This document shows positions 1 through 7,537 of a stretch of DNA of 11,696 nt, in pieces. The position numbers and the translations under genes are program-made. The DNA comes from an uncultured Solirubrobacterales bacterium (GTDB taxonomy: Bacteria; Actinomycetota; Thermoleophilia; Solirubrobacterales; 70-9): positions 1-11,696 of the forward strand of contig CALEMO010000384.1 in the NCBI GenBank assembly GCA_937910825.1. Direction: 5' to 3'. Each line of letters begins with the position of its first letter. Positions within the stretch are counted from its first letter, which is position 1. A model generated the notes under the pieces. It ran no database searches, was not told where the DNA came from, and saw only the letters and a program-made list of their open reading frames with translations.

Positions 1-196
1 CTGTGAGGCCTCTGCCGCCGTATCGCCGATGCCATTCGGCGAGGTACGGCAGCGTGCGCACGCTGTTCAGCTGGCTGAAATCGAAGAAATGGACCAGCAC
101 CGGCCCTTTCGCCGCAAGCGGGGCCATCTTGCCGGGCTCGCCGCCGATCCAGGTCGCCTTTGGCGGCAGGTGCGGGGCGGCTATGTCGTTCGTCAA
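1..196 (-). CDS. Thioredoxin-like/redoxin domain protein lacking CxxC (partial)
   Basis: The minus strand encodes 65 visible residues and runs off the left edge. The pattern is that of TlpA-like redoxins often found with NHL repeats: an opening APHLPP, a beta strand PVLVHFFDF, then NSVRTLPYL and EWHRRYGGRGLT. Family members normally read roughly CxNC(I/V)RTLPYL here. In this protein the two cysteine positions are Gln42 and Ser45, so the dithiol is absent and a classical disulfide reductase role is unlikely. The frame opens after a stop at 215-217. The only usual start codon is TTG at 194-196, and no clear Shine-Dalgarno precedes it. A TAGAAT -10-like hexamer at 212-217 would put the transcript start close to the TTG. 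The gene is divergent from the diiron protein. The fold assignment is fairly sure; the function is unknown. Confidence 0.65.
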   Translation of the reverse strand, partial: MTNDIAAPHLPPKATWIGGEPGKMAPLAAKGPVLVHFFDFSQLNSVRTLPYLAEWHRRYGGRGLT

Positions 197-211
197 TGGA
201 AGGATGAGCAG

Positions 212-217
212 ATTCTA
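212..217 (-). promoter_or_regulatory. Candidate -10 of the redoxin-like gene
   Basis: TAGAAT on the minus strand lies about 15 bases before the TTG start at 196. That would give a near-leaderless transcript, which fits the missing Shine-Dalgarno. No convincing -35 is visible, so this rests on a single hexamer. Confidence 0.25.
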
Positions 218-241
218 GGGTTCGCGGAGAGGGCGGCCGGT

Positions 242-250
242 TGTTATGAT
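242..250 (+). promoter_or_regulatory. Extended -10 promoter of the diiron-protein gene
   Basis: TG-T-TATGAT matches an extended -10 element (TGnTATAAT) with one mismatch in the hexamer. It would start transcription near 257, about 26 bases before the GTG start. The -35 region is poor, as often seen with extended -10 promoters. It sits between two divergent genes, where a promoter is required. Confidence 0.4.
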
Positions 251-282
251 TCGTTTCCCGCCATCCCGGACTAGGAGCAGTC

Positions 283-906
283 GTGAATAGCAAACTGTGG
301 GACCGAATTGAAGAGGCCCGTTCCGAGTGGAACGTTCTCGAGCACCCTTTCTACCAGCGCTGGTCAGCAGGTGAGCTGACTCTCGAGGAGCTGGCTGACT
401 ACTCAGGCCAGTACCGCTATGCCACCGAGGCGATTGCCCGGATGAGTTCGGGGATCGCTGCCGCGGCACCATCCGGGGAACGTGCCGGCCTCGAAGCTCA
501 CGCCCATGAAGAAGCAGAGCATGTTGCGATGTGGGACGGATTTGTCGCCGAAGTCGGTGGCACCGTTTGTGCAGAGCCGAATCCGGAAACCGCCGAGTGC
601 GTCGACACCTGGACCCGGGCAGACGGTTTCGGCCGCCAGCTCGCGAGGATGTACGCGGTAGAGAGCGGCCAGCCCGAGATTTCGAAGACGAAGTCAGAGG
701 GCCTTTCTTCCTTCTACGACATTCACGACGGCCCCGGCAACCGCTATTTCAGGGTCCACGAGACGATGGACGTGCATCACGCCGAAGAAGGCCGCAAGCT
801 GATCGAGCGCCACATGAACGACTTCACCGAGGATGAGCTGGTCGGGGCCGCCGAAGAAGCGTTCAAGGCCAACTGGCGCCTGCTTGACGGGGTCTGCCCG
901 TCCTGA
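283..906 (+). CDS. Haem-oxygenase-like diiron protein (CADD/TenA-like)
   Basis: A 207-residue all-helical protein of the haem-oxygenase-like superfamily, usually annotated TenA/PqqC-like or iron-containing redox enzyme. It begins with the typical HPFYQRWSAGELTLEEL helix. Candidate metal ligands are Glu77/His80, Glu127 (YAVESGQPE) and His159, Asp163, His166. The His-x3-Asp-x2-His spacing is that of haem-oxygenase-like diiron oxygenases such as CADD and UndA. Lys137 lies ten residues after the ligand Glu127, the spacing I recall between CADD Glu142 and the sacrificial Lys152; Tyr24 is near the position of its sacrificial Tyr. CADD makes p-aminobenzoate from its own side chains, so a folate-precursor role is possible but unproven. 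The GTG start is set by AGGAG at 273-277 with five-base spacing. The stop overlaps the next gene's CTG, suggesting coupling. Family is sure; substrate is unknown. Confidence 0.85.
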   Translation: MNSKLWDRIEEARSEWNVLEHPFYQRWSAGELTLEELADYSGQYRYATEAIARMSSGIAAAAPSGERAGLEAHAHEEAEHVAMWDGFVAEVGGTVCAEPNPETAECVDTWTRADGFGRQLARMYAVESGQPEISKTKSEGLSSFYDIHDGPGNRYFRVHETMDVHHAEEGRKLIERHMNDFTEDELVGAAEEAFKANWRLLDGVCPS

Positions 907-2297
907 CAGGCCTGCCGCTCGCGCATGCCCTCTCCGCAGGAGAGGACATCCCGATACCGGCGTGGCTTTTCGCATGGGCGGCGTCGATTGTCCTGATTGT
1001 TTCGTTTTTCGCGCTGGCCGCAGGATGGCGGGCCGCGCGCTATGAAGGTGACAGCTGGCATCAGGTAGCGCCCCGGCTCGGGGCCGTGCTGGGATCAACC
1101 GCGGTCCGGATGCTTTGCGGCGCGATCGGACTGTTCCTGCTCGGTCTCGCCATCTACGCGGGTTTTGAAGGGACTACGGCACCCGACCGCAACATCGCGC
1201 TCACCCTGCTTTTCGTCACCGCCTGGCTCGGCTTCCCGCTGCTCGGAGTGGTTTTCGGCAACGTTTTTGCCGCCTTCAACCCATGGAATGCGATCGCTGC
1301 GCCGATCGGCTCAGCTTGGCGCAGGCTAAGCGGCAATGCTCCCCGCCACCTCGAGTATCCCCAGCGGCTGGGAAGGTGGCCCGCAGCCGTCGGGCTGGTT
1401 GCCTTCGTCTGGCTTGAACTGGTCTATGGCCAGGGCAGCGGGGTCTCGGTCGGCGTTTCCCCGGAGGCCGTCGCCAGGGCGGGACTCGCCTATTCGATCT
1501 ACACCCTGGCGATGACCGCGGTCTTCAGTCGCCGGGTCTGGTTTCGAAACGGCGAGATCTTCTCGGTCTATTTCGGCATGTTCGCCAGCGCCGGCAAACT
1601 CGAGTTTCGCGACGGGATCCTCGGTTCCAGGCGCTTTCTGTCCGGGACAAGCAAATGGGTGATCGGCCCGGGCTCGGTCGCCCTGGTGATCGCTTCGATC
1701 GGGACGACCACTTTCGATGGTGCCCAGGAGGGAGTCTTCAAGGGCGGGGTTCAGTGGTGGCTCGACCGGCTAAGTGACTTCGGCTTCGGTGCGACCGCAT
1801 CAACCCGCCTCGCCAGCACGACGTTCCTCGTAATCAGCATCGGGATCGTCTCCCTGATCTACCTGCTCGGCATAAGGGGCATGGGAACCGTTGCCGGAGC
1901 GCCGGATCGCAGGACCCTCTGGCGGGGTTTTGGCCACGTTCTGATCCCGATCGCCTTCGCATACCTCTTCGCCCACTACTTCAGCCTCTTCTTCTTCCAG
2001 GAGCAGGCACAGTTCACCTATCTGCTGTCTGACCCCCTCGGCACCGGTAGCACCGACATCTTCGGCACGGCGGGTAATGGCATCAACTACGGCGCGATCG
2101 GAAGTGAACTGGTCTGGTACGTGCAGGTGGCGACTCTGGTGCTCGGGCATGTCGCTGGTCTTGTCCTGGCACACGACCGGGCGATCACCTACTGGGGCGA
2201 CTACCGCCAGGCTTCGCGCTCGCAGTACTGGATGCTGGCGGTAATGGTCGGCTTCACCTGTTTCGGCCTTTTCCTGCTTTCGGTGTCGAATGCCTGA
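903..2297 (+). CDS. Polytopic membrane protein, 'fenitrothion hydrolase'-annotated family
   Basis: A large integral membrane protein of unknown function, resembling an actinobacterial family that databases often label fenitrothion hydrolase; I know of no good support for that label. The first ATG/GTG/TTG start is GTG at 1086, giving 403 residues. The open frame, however, continues upstream to a stop at 885-887 and encodes a further membrane helix (WLFAWAASIVLIVSFFALAA, about 964-1023) after an LAHALSAGEDIPIPAW segment typical of the family N-terminus. I therefore place the start at CTG 903, which overlaps the preceding TGA as CTGA, a four-base coupling like ATGA; this gives 464 residues. About ten hydrophobic segments follow in total. 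An NPWNAIAAP motif follows the third helix and an EIFSVYFGMFA motif the fifth. No hydrolase motif is visible. The CTG start is inference; the coding frame is well supported. Confidence 0.7.
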   Translation: MTGLPLAHALSAGEDIPIPAWLFAWAASIVLIVSFFALAAGWRAARYEGDSWHQVAPRLGAVLGSTAVRMLCGAIGLFLLGLAIYAGFEGTTAPDRNIALTLLFVTAWLGFPLLGVVFGNVFAAFNPWNAIAAPIGSAWRRLSGNAPRHLEYPQRLGRWPAAVGLVAFVWLELVYGQGSGVSVGVSPEAVARAGLAYSIYTLAMTAVFSRRVWFRNGEIFSVYFGMFASAGKLEFRDGILGSRRFLSGTSKWVIGPGSVALVIASIGTTTFDGAQEGVFKGGVQWWLDRLSDFGFGATASTRLASTTFLVISIGIVSLIYLLGIRGMGTVAGAPDRRTLWRGFGHVLIPIAFAYLFAHYFSLFFFQEQAQFTYLLSDPLGTGSTDIFGTAGNGINYGAIGSELVWYVQVATLVLGHVAGLVLAHDRAITYWGDYRQASRSQYWMLAVMVGFTCFGLFLLSVSNA

Positions 2298-2317
2298 ATG
2301 AGAACGGGCCGAGCCAG

Positions 2318-2366
2318 GGATCTGGTGCTTTTACCATTGAAATACCGCGGAAAATGCACCAGATCC
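2318..2366. repeat. Imperfect inverted repeat between convergent genes
   Basis: Arms GGATCTGGTGC (2318-2328) and GCACCAGATCC (2356-2366) are perfectly complementary over 11 bp. Inside, TTT (2330-2332) pairs with AAA (2352-2354) and CC (2334-2335) with GG (2349-2350), separated by single mismatches. The inner loop is AT-richer than the surroundings. It lies 21 bases after the membrane-protein stop. It could be a transcription terminator without a U-tract, a small repeat element or a regulator site. No copy occurs elsewhere in the window. Confidence 0.5.
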
Positions 2367-2386
2367 ACGTTGTCGGGGTGATCGGG

Positions 2387-2407
2387 CCAGGGGGGTGACC
2401 CCCCTGG
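2387..2407. terminator. G/C-rich hairpin after the peroxiredoxin gene
   Basis: CCAGGGGGG and CCCCCCTGG form a perfect 9-bp stem around a TGA loop, ending 11 bases beyond the peroxiredoxin stop. The sequence is stable in either orientation. No T-run follows on either strand, as is common in high-GC actinobacterial terminators. It lies between two convergent genes and probably serves both. Confidence 0.55.
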
Positions 2408-2417
2408 GCGTCTCGAA

Positions 2418-3083
2418 TTACTTCGCGCTCGGCTCCGGGACGATCCGGATGTACGGCTTGGGCTCGTCCCAGCCATCGGGGTAGATCTCTTTGGCCTGGT
2501 CGTTGGATACCGAGCCGGCGATGATCACGTCTTCGCCGCGCTTCCAGTTGACCGGGGTCGCCACTTTGTGCTCGGCGGTCAGCTTGAGCGAATCGATCAC
2601 CCGGAGAACTTCATCGAAGTTCCGGCCGGTGGTCATCGGGTAGATCAGGATCAGCTTGACCTTCTTGTCGGGGCCGATCACGAAAACGTTGCGCACCGTC
2701 TGGTTGTCAGCGGGTGTGCGGTCGCCCGGGTCGCCGGAGACATCCGACGGCAGCATTCCGTATGCCTTCGAAACCTCGAAATCAGCATCGCTGATGATCG
2801 GGTAGTTCGGAGCCGTACCCTGGGTCTCCGCGATGTCCCTGGCCCAGTCCTCGTGCTTGCCGAGCGGGTCGACAGAGAGGCCGATGATCTTCACGCCGCG
2901 CGCATCAAACTCCGGCTTGGCGTTGGCCATGTAACCGAGTTCAGTGGTGCAGACCGGGGTGAAATCCTTCGGATGCGAGAACAGAACGCCCCACGAATCA
3001 CCGAGCCATTCGTGAAAGCTGATCCGGCCTTCGGTGGTCTCTGCTTCAAAGTCGGGTGCTTCATCTCCTAGGTGAAGAGCCAT
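2418..3083 (-). CDS. 1-Cys peroxiredoxin (Prx6-type)
   Basis: A 221-residue AhpC/TSA-fold peroxidase that reduces peroxides through a peroxidatic cysteine. The active-site motif PKDFTPVC has Pro38, Thr42 and Cys45, and the conserved arginine is Arg131 in TVRNVFVI. Cys45 is the only cysteine in the protein, so there is no resolving cysteine and the enzyme is of the 1-Cys type. The length and the long C-terminal extension (about residues 165-221, ending PYIRIVPEPSAK) fit the Prx6 subfamily, which dimerises through that region. The ATG start at 3083 is preceded by GAGAGG (3089-3094) at good spacing. The gene is probably monocistronic: a hairpin lies downstream, and the sufD terminator candidate lies upstream. 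The reductant is unknown. Peroxide defence next to iron-sulfur assembly is functionally sensible, but shared regulation is not shown. Confidence 0.95.
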   Translation of the reverse strand: MALHLGDEAPDFEAETTEGRISFHEWLGDSWGVLFSHPKDFTPVCTTELGYMANAKPEFDARGVKIIGLSVDPLGKHEDWARDIAETQGTAPNYPIISDADFEVSKAYGMLPSDVSGDPGDRTPADNQTVRNVFVIGPDKKVKLILIYPMTTGRNFDEVLRVIDSLKLTAEHKVATPVNWKRGEDVIIAGSVSNDQAKEIYPDGWDEPKPYIRIVPEPSAK

Positions 3084-3107
3084 GCTTGCCTCTCAATCTC
3101 ATAGTTA

Positions 3108-3115
3108 CTGATCAG
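3108..3115. promoter_or_regulatory. Short palindrome in the peroxiredoxin promoter region
   Basis: CTGATCAG is a perfect 8-bp palindrome within a nearly symmetric TTACTGATCAGAA, 25-32 bases before the peroxiredoxin start. Outer TCAAT and ATTGA repeats flank it. The location suits an operator, but an 8-bp palindrome can occur by chance and no known regulator motif is recognised. Confidence 0.2.
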
Positions 3116-3210
3116 AATTGATGGTATTCACTCAGGATACGTCATTCGCATCCCCGGCCGCCAACAATCCCGTAAGCGGCTGCCACCGACGAAGGCCCGC
3201 TCAAAGGCAA

Positions 3211-3253
3211 TCCCATGCGATTGACCCCCGCATAGGGGGTCAATCGCATGGGA
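3211..3253 (-). terminator. Perfect 19-bp hairpin downstream of sufD
   Basis: The arms at 3211-3229 and 3235-3253 are perfectly complementary over 19 bp around the five-base loop GCATA. The hairpin starts 54 bases beyond the sufD stop on the minus strand and separates the suf genes from the peroxiredoxin gene. Only a weak T-containing stretch follows on the minus strand. A terminator is the simplest reading; its unusually long perfect stem would also suit an mRNA-stabilising or regulatory structure. Confidence 0.6.
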
Positions 3254-3307
3254 CTTAAGCTGAGCCTGAGCTGTACTTCTCGAATCACCTGAACTGTATC
3301 GGCGGCG

Positions 3308-4466
3308 TCAGAGGATCTCGGCGAGCCGTTCTTCGATCTTGGCTGAGACTTCGTCGCGGACCGGTCCTTGCGGCAGTCGCTCGACCAGGGCCTGAAGAAA
3401 ACCTTCGACCACCAGTGACTTGGCTGCGTCGTCGTCCAGTCCCCTCGAATTGAGGTAGAAGAGCTGGCCCTTGTCCACCTGGGCGATGGCCGCGGCGTGG
3501 GTGCAGGCGACGTCGTCGGCCAGGATCTCGAGGCCGGGGATTGCATCCGCATGCGCATCGGTCGAAAGCAGCATGTTGCGGCATTCCTGGAATGCGTCGG
3601 TGCTCTGGGCGCCTTCGTCGACTTTGATCATGCCGCGCCAGACGGCGGTCGAGCGGTCGGCGAGAACGCCGCGGAAGGCGAGGTCAGAGACCGTATTGCG
3701 GGCCGCGTGCTCCTGCAGGGTGTCGTAGTCCATGTGCTGTCCGTTGCCGGATGCGTATCCACCGGTGACGCGGGCTTCGGAGCCCTGGCCGGCGAGGTTG
3801 GTTGTCATGCGAACTTTGCCGTTTCCTCCGCCGAAGCCGAGCGTGGTCCATTCGAGCTTGCCGTCGCGTTCGACCTGGGCGCGCTGCGAGGAGAAAAGCC
3901 AGGACTTCTCGGAGAGGTCCTGGGTTGCGACGTAGTCGAGGTTTGCGTTCTGTCCGACCGCGATCTCGACCACGGAGTTGAGCAGGGCGTCGGTGTCGTC
4001 AGCCTGCGAGACACAGTTTTCCCAGACTTCAGCCTGGGCACCCTCTTCGAGCACGATCAGGGTGCGCCAGTTGACGGCGCTGCCTTCGGTATCGAGGTTG
4101 AGCTGCACTTTGATCGGTTCCTCGCAGATCACGTTGCGCGGCACATAAACCAGCACACCATCGGTCCAGGAGACCTCATTGCGGGCTACGAAGAAGTCTT
4201 CGGCCGGCACCAGTGAACCGAGCCGCTCGCCGATCAGGTCTGCGTGCTCACCGAGTGCCTCGGCCAGCGGCAGCACCACGACATCGTCGCTGCCTCCGCT
4301 GATCTCGACCTCGGCCGGAGCGGTTTCGTAGGCATCGAGCTTCAATTTGCGCAGGTTGGTGAACTCCCAACCTTTGCTTTTCCGGTCTGGCTGCGGCAGG
4401 TTTTCGACCAGCTCGGCACCCTTTGTTCGGCGCTTGGCCAGCCAGGCCGGCTCGGAAATCGTCGCG

Positions 4467-4474
<8 letters not shown>
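3308..4474 (-). CDS. sufD: Fe-S cluster assembly protein SufD
   Basis: A 388-residue beta-helix protein that pairs with SufB in the SufBC2D complex for de novo cluster assembly. The N-terminal region has the family pattern [13 protein letters not shown] (34-46). The C-terminal core has [26 protein letters not shown], and [12 protein letters not shown], where His326 corresponds to the conserved SufD histidine (E. coli His360, as I recall) implicated at the SufB-SufD interface. It ends with the usual helical tail ERLAEIL. The TTG start at 4472-4474 is supported by GGAAGGAA (4478-4485) and overlaps the sufB stop (4467-4469) by eight bases, indicating translational coupling. It is the last gene of the Rieske-sufB-sufD unit, with a strong hairpin downstream. 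Confidence 0.95.
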
Positions 4475-5900
<1,426 letters not shown>

Positions 5901-5902
5901 TT

Positions 5903-6241
5903 TCAAACCTCCAATGTGATGGTGTCGTCGGTGACTGAGACTGGGAATGTGCGTACCGGTTCAAACGCCGGGAGCGTTTTCGGCTTTCCTGTCCGCAGGT
6001 CGAAAAGTGATCCGTGTCGCGGGCATTCCACGGTGCAATCGGCCGGGTACCACTCACCCTCGGCCAGCGGCCCGTCGTCATGCGAGCAGCGGTCTTCGAT
6101 GGCGAAGAGTTCGCCGCTGGCGTTGAACACGGCGATCGGCTCACCTTCGTATTCGATGATGACCCGCTCACCGGGGCCGAGATCGGCCACCGGACAGACG
6201 GAAATTCGGGTTGTTTCTTCAGTGCTCAAATCCATACTCAT
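5903..6241 (-). CDS. Rieske [2Fe-2S] ferredoxin of the SUF operon
   Basis: A 112-residue single-domain Rieske protein. The ligand boxes are C52-S-H54 ([13 protein letters not shown]) and C73-P-R-H76 ([13 protein letters not shown]), which bind a [2Fe-2S] cluster through two Cys and two His. It resembles the small ferredoxin components of non-haem iron oxygenases; similar proteins are common inside actinobacterial SUF operons. It may donate electrons for assembly or be a client, but its role is not established. The start could be ATG 6241 or ATG 6235; neither has a good ribosome-binding site. A perfect TATAAT lies about 46 bases upstream, so this gene probably begins a Rieske-sufB-sufD transcript. 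Its last codons contain the sufB ribosome-binding site. Confidence 0.92.
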   Translation of the reverse strand: MSMDLSTEETTRISVCPVADLGPGERVIIEYEGEPIAVFNASGELFAIEDRCSHDDGPLAEGEWYPADCTVECPRHGSLFDLRTGKPKTLPAFEPVRTFPVSVTDDTITLEV

Positions 6242-6286
6242 ATTGTGGCGCTCGGTACTTAAGCCGACCTTGCAGCTAGGAATTAG

Positions 6287-6292
6287 ATTATA
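6287..6292 (-). promoter_or_regulatory. -10 promoter element for Rieske-sufB-sufD
   Basis: A perfect TATAAT on the minus strand, in the 114-bp gap between sufU and the Rieske gene, would start transcription near 6280 with a leader of about 40 bases. The -35 region (about 6310-6315) is poor, which suits an activated or regulated promoter. Confidence 0.5.
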
Positions 6293-6358
6293 GTCGGTTG
6301 AGGCCGCCGGCAGGCCACATTAGGCCTACCTAACCCTTTTGCGATGCGGAACCGACTA
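6291..6358. repeat. 9-bp inverted repeat flanking the sufU-Rieske gap
   Basis: TAGTCGGTT (6291-6299) and AACCGACTA (6350-6358) are perfect inverted copies 50 bases apart. The right copy contains the sufU stop codon; the left overlaps the TATAAT of the next promoter. Each contains ACCGACTA, resembling a half-site of the IscR type 1 operator. They could be paired half-sites for the Rrf2 regulator or the base of an RNA structure. Confidence 0.35.
6315..6333 (-). promoter_or_regulatory. DtxR/IdeR-like iron box (partial match)
   Basis: Read on the minus strand, this 19-base stretch opens TTAGGTAGGCCTAA and matches the IdeR/DtxR consensus at about 13 of 19 positions, 12 of them in the first 14. 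It lies just upstream of the -35 area of the Rieske-sufB-sufD promoter. Iron control of suf genes is known in several bacteria. The match is incomplete and the protein is not in the window, so this is tentative. Confidence 0.3.
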
Positions 6359-6781
6359 GACCACAGCGCCCTGGGAAAGGTCGCCGTCGACGCCTTCGTC
6401 GTCCCATTCGGCCACCTTGCCGAGGCTGGCGCCCTTGACCACCTTAAGCCCCAGAAGCGCACACTTCATGCGGGTGGCGGAGATGTCAATGCCCAGCAGT
6501 TCGAGTACGAATTCCTTTGGCAGCAGGATCAGCTCGTCTTTGCTCTTGCCGATGAGTTCATCGGTCAGCATCGACGTCGCCGCGGTTGATATCGCACAGC
6601 CTTTTCCGTCGAACTTGATCTCCGAGACCCGGTCCTGGTCGTCGAGCTTGATCGTGATGCGCTGCTCGTCACCGCAGAAAGGGTTCGTATCTTCGAACTC
6701 GAGATCGGGATCTTCGACGGCCCCGAAGTTCTGGGGCCGCTTGTAGTGTTCGAGGATCTGTTCTCTGTAGAGCTCTTCCAT
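6356..6781 (-). CDS. sufU: SufU sulfur acceptor/scaffold protein
   Basis: A 141-residue SufU, the IscU-like zinc protein that accepts persulfide sulfur from SufS and passes it towards SufBCD. The opening MEELYREQILEHYKRPQNFG is typical. Zinc-site residues are visible as Cys36 and Asp38 (NPFCGDE), Cys62 (GKGCAIS) and Cys107 (RMKCALLGL). The stretch between Cys62 and Cys107 includes the extra segment that separates SufU from IscU. I chose ATG 6781 over GTG 6808 because homologues begin at this LEELY-like segment; neither has a strong ribosome-binding site. The gene is separated from its usual partner sufS by a plus-strand pair, so it has its own promoter or is expressed with the following Rieske gene, 114 bases downstream. 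Confidence 0.95.
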   Translation of the reverse strand: MEELYREQILEHYKRPQNFGAVEDPDLEFEDTNPFCGDEQRITIKLDDQDRVSEIKFDGKGCAISTAATSMLTDELIGKSKDELILLPKEFVLELLGIDISATRMKCALLGLKVVKGASLGKVAEWDDEGVDGDLSQGAVV

Positions 6782-6826
6782 GGTCGTGCCTGAGGCTACC
6801 TGAAGCACGGATCCGGTCTTTGTGGG

Positions 6827-6832
6827 TAGGGT
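6827..6832 (+). promoter_or_regulatory. Candidate -10 for leaderless rpiA
   Basis: TAGGGT lies six bases before the rpiA ATG, the spacing seen in leaderless actinobacterial transcripts, where the A of ATG is the first base. The same bases (GGTAGGG) could instead act as a ribosome-binding site. No -35 is evident. Confidence 0.25.
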
Positions 6833-6838
6833 CGGCGC

Positions 6839-7537
6839 ATGTATTCAGCAGTTGATTTCCAGGCATTTGACGAAACCAGCATTTCGAACCTGGACGAGAA
6901 GAAGAAAGTCGCTGAGAGGCTCGCTGCTTCCGCCGAAACCGGGCAGACGATCGGCGCCGGTTCCGGCAGCACGGCCTACCTCGCGGTGAAGGCGATAGCG
7001 GCCCGGGTGGATGCCGGTGAGATCGAGCGGGTAACCCTGGTCCCGACCTCGCACGAAATCGAGATGACGATCGCCGACCTCGGCCTGCCGGTGGGCGACC
7101 TTTTCTGCGATCAGCCGGCCTGGCTGTTCGACGGGGCCGACGAAGTCGATCCCTCCGGCAACCTGATCAAGGGCAGGGGAGGGGCACTCTTCCGTGAAAA
7201 GCTGCTTTTCGAGTCGACCGGTGACCGCCGGGTACTGGTCGATGCCTCCAAGTGCGTCGAGAACCTCGGTTCGAAGTTCCCGGTACCGGTTGAAGTCGTG
7301 CCACGGGCGCTGCCTGTCGTGATGCCGGAGCTGAAGAGGCTGGGCGCGACTTCGATCGAGATCAGGAGGGGTGGTGGCAAGGACGGCCCGGTCATCACCG
7401 AGCTCGGCAATGTGATCGCCGACTGCCGGTTCGAATCGATCGGTGACGACATGGAAGCGCAGATAAAATCGATCACCGGTGTGCTCGAATCAGGTCTCTT
7501 CCAGGGATATGAACCGACTCTCGTAACTCCGGACTGA
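6839..7537 (+). CDS. rpiA: Ribose-5-phosphate isomerase A
   Basis: A 232-residue RpiA, which interconverts ribose 5-phosphate and ribulose 5-phosphate in the pentose phosphate pathway. Motifs in order: phosphate-binding GAGSGSTAYLA (39-49), VPTSHEIE (68-75), DGADEVD (98-104), KGRGGALFREK (111-121), VDASK (134-138), and the C-terminal ITGVLESGLF. Asp98, Asp101, Lys111 and Glu120 correspond to the E. coli catalytic set Asp81, Asp84, Lys94, Glu103. The TDxGN motif is altered to TELGN. The N-terminus has about 18 residues before the conserved region, so the true start could be downstream of ATG 6839. It lies on the plus strand between sufU and sufS, divergent from sufU. Its stop shares one base with the next ATG. 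There is no functional link to Fe-S assembly. Confidence 0.95.
   Translation: MYSAVDFQAFDETSISNLDEKKKVAERLAASAETGQTIGAGSGSTAYLAVKAIAARVDAGEIERVTLVPTSHEIEMTIADLGLPVGDLFCDQPAWLFDGADEVDPSGNLIKGRGGALFREKLLFESTGDRRVLVDASKCVENLGSKFPVPVEVVPRALPVVMPELKRLGATSIEIRRGGGKDGPVITELGNVIADCRFESIGDDMEAQIKSITGVLESGLFQGYEPTLVTPD

Noticed and set aside
3..274. Two short plus-strand open frames at the left edge
   Set aside because: They lie opposite a minus-strand frame with clear redoxin-family sequence and show no family-like pattern themselves.
903..2297. Fenitrothion hydrolase as the true function of the membrane protein
   Set aside because: This is a database label for similar sequences; no hydrolase catalytic motif or metal site is visible among the membrane helices.
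3211..3253. CRISPR repeat or mobile-element end
   Set aside because: It occurs once in the window, has no spacers, no target-site duplications and no transposase nearby.
6782..6838. Possible Rrf2 operator between sufU and rpiA (a GCCGAC half-site)
   Set aside because: Only one half matches and the opposite arm does not; six GC-rich bases are expected by chance here.
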